Positions 6,448 to 11,927 of a DNA stretch of 11,927 nt are shown here, piece by piece. A program made the translations under genes and the position numbers. Every line of letters starts with the position of its first letter. Position 1 is the stretch's first letter. The notes below the pieces were generated by a model that did no database searches, was not told where the DNA came from, and saw only the letters and a list, made by a program, of their open reading frames with translations. This stretch comes from CAIOGO01 sp964447445 (GTDB lineage Bacteria > Bipolaricaulota > Bipolaricaulia > UBA7950 > UBA9294): contig CAYUSW010000070.1 of the NCBI GenBank assembly GCA_964447445.1, positions 1 through 11,927 on the forward strand. The letters run 5' to 3'.

Positions 6448-7296
6448 TTGTCGCTTCGAGAGGTCGAGAGGATCGTCCGTCCCGCGACGGTGGAAGAGGC
6501 GTGGCAGACGCGTCTCCTAGAGCCGGAGGGGTCGCGCTTTCTCGCGGGGGGCGTGGATCTGGTGCTCTACGCGCCGCCGTCGGTTGTCACGCTCATCGAC
6601 CTCTCCCGACTAGAACTCGACGGGATCCGAGCGGAGGGGGACGACGTCGTCATCGGAGCGATGGCGACGCTGTCGCAGACGCTCGAGTCGCACCTCGTGG
6701 CCGAGATTGCTGGTGGGTTTCTCGTCGACGTCCTGCGGCGTGTGGCTTCCCCGCTGCAGCGGAACCTGGCGACGATCGGCGGGGCGGCGGTGCGAGCCCA
6801 TCCATGGTCGGACGTCGTGCCCGCGCTGCTCGTCCTGGACGCGCAGTTCGACGCGTTCAACGGCCGCGACGTGAAGCTGGATGTCGCTGGCGGCGGGGTC
6901 AGCGGAGACAGCGTGTTCCCCCTCGTGCGGGCGATTCGGATCCCTGCGGCGTGGCGAGGCGGCCGTGGAGCGTTCGAGAAGTTCGCGCGGACGGCGTTTG
7001 ACGTGTCGCTTCTCAACTGCGCGTGCGCGGTTCGTGTCGAACGCGGAGTCTGCCGGGAGGTGCGCGTGGCGGTCGGAGGAACGCCGTCGCTCGCGCATCG
7101 TCTCCCCGAGGCGGAGACGTTGCTCAAGGGAGAGCGCTTGACGAGCGAGCTGGCCTCGGCGGCTGCAGCCGCAGCCGCGGCCGCCATCGACGCGCGCGAC
7201 GACCGGCGGGCGACGGCCGCCTATCGGCGACGCGTGGCCGAGGTCGGGGTGCGGCGATGCCTCGAGCGGATCGCCGGCGGGAAGGGGACAGCGTGA
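6448..7296 (+). CDS. FAD-binding subunit of a molybdenum hydroxylase (YgfM/CoxM-like)
   Basis: This 282-residue protein has the size of the medium, flavin subunit of xanthine-dehydrogenase-family enzymes. The N-terminal PCMH-type FAD domain shows FLAGGVDL (31-38) and NLATIGG (106-112), the usual flavin-contact motifs. The C-terminal CODH-flavoprotein-like domain follows from about residue 175 (AFEKFARTAFDVSLLN). It would take electrons from the [2Fe-2S] subunit and hand them to NAD+ or another acceptor. A ten-residue alanine-rich stretch (237-246) is encoded by GCN repeats. The TTG start is supported by the ribosome binding site at 6433-6443. The stop overlaps the next start (GTGA at 7293-7296), so the two subunits are translationally coupled. 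It occupies the position YgfM has beside xdhD, ygfK and ssnA in E. coli, but I assign it by fold rather than as a proven orthologue. Confidence 0.9.
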   Translation: MSLREVERIVRPATVEEAWQTRLLEPEGSRFLAGGVDLVLYAPPSVVTLIDLSRLELDGIRAEGDDVVIGAMATLSQTLESHLVAEIAGGFLVDVLRRVASPLQRNLATIGGAAVRAHPWSDVVPALLVLDAQFDAFNGRDVKLDVAGGGVSGDSVFPLVRAIRIPAAWRGGRGAFEKFARTAFDVSLLNCACAVRVERGVCREVRVAVGGTPSLAHRLPEAETLLKGERLTSELASAAAAAAAAAIDARDDRRATAAYRRRVAEVGVRRCLERIAGGKGTA

Positions 7297-7760
7297 CGAT
7301 CCGACTCCACGTGAACGGCCGTGAGCGGGTGTGGGATGTAGCGCCTGGAGAAACGTTGCTCGACGTCCTGCGACGCGAGGGCTTGACCGGGGTCAAGAAG
7401 GGCTGCGGAGCGGGGGACTGCGGTGCTTGCACCGTGCTCCTCAACGGCCGCGCGGTGAACGCATGCCTCGTCGTCGCCGCGAAAGCGGAAGGGGCGAGCC
7501 TCGTCACGATCGAAGGCATCTCGTCGGACGGCGAATTGCACCCGGTGCAGGAGGCATTTCTCGATGCGGGCGCGGTCCAGTGCGGCTACTGTACGCCGGG
7601 GATGGTGCTGTCGGCCGTGGCTCTACTGACACGGAACCCGGACCCTACGCCGGACGAGATCCGCGAGGCCGTCTCCGGGAATCTCTGCCGCTGCACCGGC
7701 TATGTGAAGCAGATCGAGGCCATCGAGCGCGCCGCAGCGCGCCTGCGAGGAGACGCATGA
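7293..7760 (+). CDS. [2Fe-2S] subunit of a molybdenum hydroxylase
   Basis: This 155-residue small subunit has two [2Fe-2S] clusters. The ferredoxin-like domain uses C38, C43, C46 and C58 (GCGAGDCGACTV). The helical domain uses C97, C100, C132 and C134 (CGYCTPG, NLCRCTGY). It relays electrons between the molybdenum centre of the next gene product and the FAD subunit before it. The GTG start at 7293 overlaps the TGA of the FAD gene and is preceded by AAGGGG at 7282-7287. Its own TGA overlaps the ATG of the large subunit. In E. coli XdhD the corresponding domain is fused to the large subunit; here it is separate. It is clearly related to the protein encoded at 5-475 but not near-identical, which implies two enzymes rather than a recent duplication. 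Confidence 0.95.
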   Translation: MTIRLHVNGRERVWDVAPGETLLDVLRREGLTGVKKGCGAGDCGACTVLLNGRAVNACLVVAAKAEGASLVTIEGISSDGELHPVQEAFLDAGAVQCGYCTPGMVLSAVALLTRNPDPTPDEIREAVSGNLCRCTGYVKQIEAIERAAARLRGDA

Positions 7761-10090
7761 GCGTGAGCCCGAGACCGGAATTCTCGGTCGTCGGAAAGAA
7801 CGAACGCAAGGTCGACGGGCGAGGGCTCGTCACAGGATCGCCGCTGTTCGTTGCCGACGTCGACATCTCGCAAGCCCTGGTCGTGAAGATGCTCTGGAGC
7901 CCCTACGCCCACGCGAAGATCGTCTCGATCGACGTCCGCGAAGCCGAGCGCATGCCGGGCGTGGCGCTCGTCATGACGCACGAGAACACGCCTCCGACGC
8001 GCCATACGACGGCCGGGCAAGGCTTCCCCGAGCCGTCGCCCTATGATGCGCGCATGTTCGACACGAAGGTGCGCTATGTGGGAGATCGCGTCGCGGCGGT
8101 CGCGGCGGAGACCGAAGAGACGGCCGAGCGCGCGCTTGCTGCGATTCGTGTCGAGTACGAGGAGCTGCCGGCGGTCCTGTCGATGGACGAGGCTCGGCGC
8201 CCGGGCGCGTCGGTCCTCCACGACGAGGCGGACGCGAAGGGAATCTATGACGCCTCGAAGAACGTCGTCGCGGACGTGGACATCGACGTGGGCGACGTCA
8301 ACGTCGGGTTCGGAGAGTCCGACGTGGTCGTGGAAACGACGTGCGAGACGCAGTACGCGCAACATACGCCGATCGAACCTCACGTCGTGTTGGCGACGTT
8401 GGACGGCGAAGAGCGTCTCGTGCTCCGCACCAGCACTCAGGTTCCGTTCCACGTGCGACGAATCGTCGCGCAGACGCTTGGCATTCCGATCCACAGAATC
8501 CGCGTGATCAAGCCGAGGATCGGCGGTGGATTCGGCGTCAAGCAGGAGGTCCTGCTGGAGGACGTTGCCGGGTGGGTCGCGCTTCGGACGCGGCGCCCGG
8601 CGTTCTGCGTCCTGTCTCGCGCCGAGGAGTTCATCTCGTCGCGGACTCGGCATCCGATGCGCGTGCGCGTGAAGCTCGGGGTGAAACGAGACGGCCGCTT
8701 GCACGCGATCGAGATGGAGGCGACGTCGAACACGGGAGCGTATGGGGCGCACGGGCTGACCGTGCTCGCGAACACGGGGTCCAAGACGCTCCCTCTGTAC
8801 AATAAGGCGCGGAACGCTCACTTCTACGGGCAGGCGCTGTACACGAACCTGCCAGTCGGCGGCGCGTACCGCGGGTACGGGGCGACGCAGGGGTACTTCG
8901 CGCTCGAGACGGCGATGGACGAGGCCGCCGAAGCGCTTGGGCTGGATCCGATCGACTTCCGTCTCAAGAACGCGATCCGCACCGGAGAAGGCTCACCGAT
9001 CTTCGAGAAGCTGGGCGAAGGCCGCGAGGGCGTCTCGCAGACCGTCAAGAGCTGCGAGCTCGAGCGATGTCTCGCCGTGGGGGCCGAGAGGATCGGCTGG
9101 GCCACCCATCGCCGGAAGCGCGCGCGCGACGGATCGTGGGCTCACGGAGTCGGGATGTCGATCATGATGCAGGGATCGGGGATCCCGCAGATCGACATGG
9201 GTGCGGCGACGATCAAGATGAACGAAGACGGCTCGTTCAATCTATTGATGGGCGCGACGGATCTCGGGACGGGGTCGGACACGATTCTGGCTCAGATTGC
9301 GGCCGAGGTGCTCGGCGTGCCGCTCGCCAAGATCCTCGTGACGTCGTCGGACACGGACGTGACGCCGTTCGACGTGGGAGCCTATGCTTCGTCGACGACC
9401 TATGTGTCCGGAATGGCCGTGCAACGGGCGGCGGAGAAGGTGCGGGACCAGATCCTATCCGTCGCCGCGCCCATGCTGCACGTCCCCGCGACGGAGTTGG
9501 CGTTGCGGGACGAGCGCGTTGCTGCAGGGAGCGGGCGGTCGGTGTGGCTGGCCGAGGTCTGTCAGCGGGCGATGTACGAGACGGACCAGTTTCAGATTGC
9601 AGCGACGGCGTCTTGCGTTCCGTCGGAGTCGCCGCCGCCGTTCCTCGCCAATTTCGCCCGCGTGGCGGTTGATACCGAGACCGGCGTCGTGCGGGTCCTG
9701 CAGTATGTGGCGGCCGTCGACTGCGGCACGGCCATCCATCCGCGACTCGCAGAGGGTCAGATGGAGGGAGCGATTGCGAACGGCATCGGCTACGCGCTGA
9801 CGGAGGAAATGCAGTTCAGCTCGCGGGGGCGCGTGCGCAACCCGAGCCTGTTCGACTACAAGATCCCCGGCGCGCTCGACCTGCCGCCCATTGACGTCGT
9901 GCTGGTCGATTCGTACGAGCCAACGGGGCCCATGGGCGCGAAGTCGGTGGGCGAGATCGGGATCAACGGCCCGATTCCCACCCTCGCGAACGCGATCTAC
10001 CACGCGGTGGGCGTGAGACTGCGTGAGACGCCGTTCACGCCGGAGCGCGTCCTCGACGCGCTGGACCGCGCGGCACGATCTGTGGAATGA
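7757..10090 (+). CDS. Molybdopterin-binding catalytic subunit, xanthine dehydrogenase family
   Basis: This 777-residue protein is a full-length large subunit. The N-terminal aldehyde-oxidase/xanthine-dehydrogenase a/b hammerhead domain covers about residues 18-140. The molybdopterin-binding domains follow with IGGGFGVKQ (255-263), AYRGYGATQ (370-378; R372 at the position of the purine-contacting arginine), DLGTGSDT (502-509), SGMAVQ (551-556) and the active-site loop GAKSVGEIG (727-735) with catalytic E733. It would hydroxylate an N-heterocycle or aldehyde with water-derived oxygen, or run in reverse. Where bovine xanthine oxidase has GGGFGGKE with a substrate-binding Glu, this protein has Gln263; the usual GQG near the cofactor reads GTG. 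Both variants fit the clostridial/selenium-dependent-like branch as I recall it. The start is the ATGA overlap at 7757 with GAGGAG at 7747-7752. A purine substrate is favoured by context, not proven. Confidence 0.93.
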   Translation: MSVSPRPEFSVVGKNERKVDGRGLVTGSPLFVADVDISQALVVKMLWSPYAHAKIVSIDVREAERMPGVALVMTHENTPPTRHTTAGQGFPEPSPYDARMFDTKVRYVGDRVAAVAAETEETAERALAAIRVEYEELPAVLSMDEARRPGASVLHDEADAKGIYDASKNVVADVDIDVGDVNVGFGESDVVVETTCETQYAQHTPIEPHVVLATLDGEERLVLRTSTQVPFHVRRIVAQTLGIPIHRIRVIKPRIGGGFGVKQEVLLEDVAGWVALRTRRPAFCVLSRAEEFISSRTRHPMRVRVKLGVKRDGRLHAIEMEATSNTGAYGAHGLTVLANTGSKTLPLYNKARNAHFYGQALYTNLPVGGAYRGYGATQGYFALETAMDEAAEALGLDPIDFRLKNAIRTGEGSPIFEKLGEGREGVSQTVKSCELERCLAVGAERIGWATHRRKRARDGSWAHGVGMSIMMQGSGIPQIDMGAATIKMNEDGSFNLLMGATDLGTGSDTILAQIAAEVLGVPLAKILVTSSDTDVTPFDVGAYASSTTYVSGMAVQRAAEKVRDQILSVAAPMLHVPATELALRDERVAAGSGRSVWLAEVCQRAMYETDQFQIAATASCVPSESPPPFLANFARVAVDTETGVVRVLQYVAAVDCGTAIHPRLAEGQMEGAIANGIGYALTEEMQFSSRGRVRNPSLFDYKIPGALDLPPIDVVLVDSYEPTGPMGAKSVGEIGINGPIPTLANAIYHAVGVRLRETPFTPERVLDALDRAARSVE

Positions 10091-10103
10091 CGAAAGGAGC
10101 AGG

Positions 10104-10772
10104 ATGAAAGTTCTCGTGGTGACGTCGAGCCCGAACGAAGACGGACTCACCGGGGCGTGTGGCGACGCCGCGCGCCAAGGCGTGGTGGATGGGCAGAGCC
10201 GTGCGCGTGTGATCAACCTCAATACCTTCCACCTTGACCGTTGCGCGGTCTGCGGCAGCGGGTGGGGGACGTGCCGAACGGAGCATCAGTGCTGCCTCGA
10301 CGATGACTTCGCTGATTTGCAGGGCATGTTCGGCGAAGCGGAAGGCTACGTCTTGGTGACGCCGGTCTACTTCGGCGAGCCGAGCGAGACGTTCAAGGCG
10401 ATGTTCGACCGTCTGCGGCGCTGCGAGGCAACGAAGCCTGAGACAGCGCCGAGTGTTCTGGCCGGGAAACCGGTCATCGTCATCGCCGCGGCCGGAGGGA
10501 GCGGCGGAGGCGCCGTGCAGTGTCTCTTTCAGATCGAGCGGCTCCTGCGCCAGCTTGGGGCGTCGCCGGTCGACTTCATCCCGGTGACGCAGAAGACGCG
10601 CGAGTACCAGCTGGAGACGATTCACGACGCGCTGGTCAAGATGTCCACGGCGCCCCAGCAGACGATGCAGGCGCCGCCGGCTGCGCCCGACAGGCGACAC
10701 CGCACGCCGCGCTCCTCTCCCGCGAGGCGTCACCGTTCGAGCGACGAGAAGAAAGGGAGCGCGAGAGACTAG
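10104..10772 (+). CDS. Flavodoxin-fold NAD(P)H-dependent FMN reductase / iron-sulfur-flavoprotein-like
   Basis: This 222-residue protein begins with a flavodoxin-like strand and phosphate loop (VLVVTSSPNEDG, 3-14). It contains TPVYFGEPSETFKAMFDRL (86-104), characteristic of the NADPH-dependent FMN reductase / iron-sulfur flavoprotein family. A cysteine group, C47, C50, C57 and C63 (or C64), lies before DDDF (66-69), as in family members that bind a [4Fe-4S] cluster, although the spacing is not the tight CxxCxxC of classical iron-sulfur flavoproteins. The core ends near residue 185. The last 37 or so residues are a Pro/Arg/Ser-rich basic tail with no recognisable fold. AAGGAG at 10094-10099 supports the ATG. 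It follows the molybdenum subunit by 13 bases and is likely co-transcribed, so it may act as electron acceptor or donor for the hydroxylase. Confidence 0.85.
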   Translation: MKVLVVTSSPNEDGLTGACGDAARQGVVDGQSRARVINLNTFHLDRCAVCGSGWGTCRTEHQCCLDDDFADLQGMFGEAEGYVLVTPVYFGEPSETFKAMFDRLRRCEATKPETAPSVLAGKPVIVIAAAGGSGGGAVQCLFQIERLLRQLGASPVDFIPVTQKTREYQLETIHDALVKMSTAPQQTMQAPPAAPDRRHRTPRSSPARRHRSSDEKKGSARD

Positions 10773-10793
10773 GGCGAGCAGCGGCCCGCGGAC

Positions 10794-11927
10794 CTAGACT
10801 CCGTAGATCTCGCCGTACTTCGCCTTGACGTAGCTCACGAAGTGCGACGGATCGAGCGGCTTTCCGGTGATCCGTTCGATGAGTTCGTTCGGGTTGTACG
10901 TAGCTCCCTCTGCGTGCACGTTCTGGCGCAGCCACCCGAGGAGCGGGCGCAGGTTCCCTTTGCCGAGATCGCTGTCGAGAGTCGGCAGGTCCTTTCGGAT
11001 CCTCGGCAGCATCTGCGCCGCGTACAGATTGCCCAGCATGTACGAGGGGAAGTAGCCGATGTAGCCCATCGACCAGTGCACGTCCTGCAGTACGCCCTGA
11101 GCGTCACTGGGAGGAACCACGCCGAGGTAATCCTTCATCGCCTTGTTCCACAAGGACGGCAGCTCTGCGACGGCGATGGATCCGTCGACCAGGCCTGCCT
11201 CGATCTCGAATCTCATCATGATGTGGAGGTTGTAGGTCACCTCATCGGCCTCGACGCGAATGAGCGACGGTTGCACGAGATTGACGGCGCGGTAGAGCGC
11301 CTCGGGAGAAACGGACGCGTACTGCGGGAAGTACTCCGCCAGAACGGGCTGGAAGAACTGCCAGAATGCGCGGCTGCGTCCGACCTGGTTCTCGATCATG
11401 CGGGACTGGGACTCGTGGATGCCGTTCGATGCGCCGCCGGCGAGGCCGAGCGTGTACAGCTCTTCGGTGAATCCTTGGTTGTAGAGCGCGTGGCCACCCT
11501 CGTGCAGTGCCCCGAGCAGGCTCGGCGTGAACGAATCCGTTGGATAGCGATTCGTGACTCGTACGTCCCCCGGGCCGATCGTCGAGGTGAAGGGGTGCGC
11601 GACGTCGTCGAGCGCGCCGGCCTCGAAGTCGTAGCCAATGACGTCAAGCGCGCGGCGCGAGAGCTGGCGAAGCATGTTCTCGTCGAACGCACCGTTGACG
11701 ACGGAAGCGTCCGGCGGAGTGCCGTTCGCGGTCAGCTTCTTCAGGAAGGGGACGAGGTCCCGCTTGAGCGTCTCGTTGATGGCGCGAAGCTGTCGGCACG
11801 TCATCCCCGGCTCGTAATCCTCGAGGAGCGCGTCGTAGGGATGCTCCTCGTAGCCGTAGTACTCCGCGAGGCGCCGTGCGAACCCGACGATCTTCTCGAG
11901 GTGGGGCTTGAACGACGCGAAGTCACT
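10794..11927 (-). CDS. M32 (Taq-type) metallocarboxypeptidase, N-terminus missing
   Basis: The frame is open to the right edge and yields 377 residues of a family usually near 500, so about 120 N-terminal residues lie outside. An ATG at 11804 is internal: upstream codons continue family sequence (FASFKPHLEKIV, then YGYEEHPYDALLEDYEPG). Counting from the window edge, the zinc motif HEGGH is at 142-146 and the third ligand E172 lies in HESQSRMIEN, 30 residues later as expected. MGYIGYFPSYMLGN (near 11030-11070) is also typical. The enzyme removes C-terminal amino acids from peptides in the cytoplasm. It faces the plus-strand operon with only 21 bases between stop codons and probably belongs to a separate transcription unit. 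I see no functional link to the purine-like cluster. Confidence 0.95.
   Translation of the reverse strand, partial: SDFASFKPHLEKIVGFARRLAEYYGYEEHPYDALLEDYEPGMTCRQLRAINETLKRDLVPFLKKLTANGTPPDASVVNGAFDENMLRQLSRRALDVIGYDFEAGALDDVAHPFTSTIGPGDVRVTNRYPTDSFTPSLLGALHEGGHALYNQGFTEELYTLGLAGGASNGIHESQSRMIENQVGRSRAFWQFFQPVLAEYFPQYASVSPEALYRAVNLVQPSLIRVEADEVTYNLHIMMRFEIEAGLVDGSIAVAELPSLWNKAMKDYLGVVPPSDAQGVLQDVHWSMGYIGYFPSYMLGNLYAAQMLPRIRKDLPTLDSDLGKGNLRPLLGWLRQNVHAEGATYNPNELIERITGKPLDPSHFVSYVKAKYGEIYGV

Noticed and set aside
5132..6520. A long open frame on the plus strand opposite ssnA
   Set aside because: It is a by-product of GC-rich codon structure. The minus-strand frame has clear SsnA motifs and a ribosome binding site; the opposite frame shows no recognisable domain and runs across the divergent promoter region.
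7150..7190. GC-rich GCN repeat as a possible tandem repeat element
   Set aside because: It encodes an alanine-rich helix inside the FAD subunit and stays in frame. It is ordinary low complexity in a GC-rich genome.
10773..10793. Hairpin GCGG-C-CCGC between the convergent stops as a terminator
   Set aside because: The arms are four bases with a one-base loop and no T run on either strand, so it is not a credible intrinsic terminator.
1..11927. CRISPR array, insertion sequence, tRNA or phage element
   Set aside because: No direct-repeat array, transposase frame, terminal inverted repeats, cloverleaf or phage-type gene was seen. The window is almost fully occupied by metabolic genes.

Overview
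The window comes from a GC-rich bacterium. It uses strong AGGAGG-type ribosome binding sites, GTG and TTG starts, and overlapping stop/start codons. Nothing here fixes the phylum; an uncultivated or environmental lineage is plausible, and the genes are densely packed and intact.

Layout. Two operons diverge from an intergenic region of about 134 bp (6314-6447). The minus-strand operon reads leftward from 6313. It contains an SsnA-type amidohydrolase (4982-6313), a YgfK-type three-domain iron-sulfur flavoprotein (1710-4985), a threonine-synthase-like PLP enzyme with a zinc ribbon (472-1710) and a [2Fe-2S] subunit of a molybdenum hydroxylase (5-475). A further gene starts at base 8 and runs out of the window. 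The plus-strand operon reads rightward from 6448. It contains the FAD subunit (6448-7296), the [2Fe-2S] subunit (7293-7760) and the molybdopterin subunit (7757-10090) of a complete xanthine-dehydrogenase-family enzyme, then a small flavodoxin-fold reductase (10104-10772). A convergent, probably unrelated M32 metallocarboxypeptidase (10794 to the right edge, N-terminus missing) closes the window. No stretch over 300 bp lacks a gene.

How the genes may work together. YgfK, SsnA, YgfM and XdhD-type molybdenum hydroxylases travel together in the E. coli ygf/xdhD region and in anaerobic purine (urate) catabolic clusters. By that analogy, the hydroxylase(s) would change the oxidation state of a purine or related N-heterocycle, YgfK would carry electrons or reduce the ring, and SsnA would hydrolyse it. 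The PLP enzyme may stand where E. coli-type clusters have the 2,3-diaminopropionate ammonia-lyase YgeX. The substrate is inferred from family and context only. YgeW, YgeY, a hydantoinase and a regulator are not in the window.

The most interesting points are the threonine-synthase-like gene with altered active-site motifs inside this cluster, the YgfK domain order (a rearranged dihydropyrimidine-dehydrogenase layout), evidence for a second molybdenum hydroxylase at the left edge, and a symmetrical divergent promoter region with a small dyad between the two -35 boxes.
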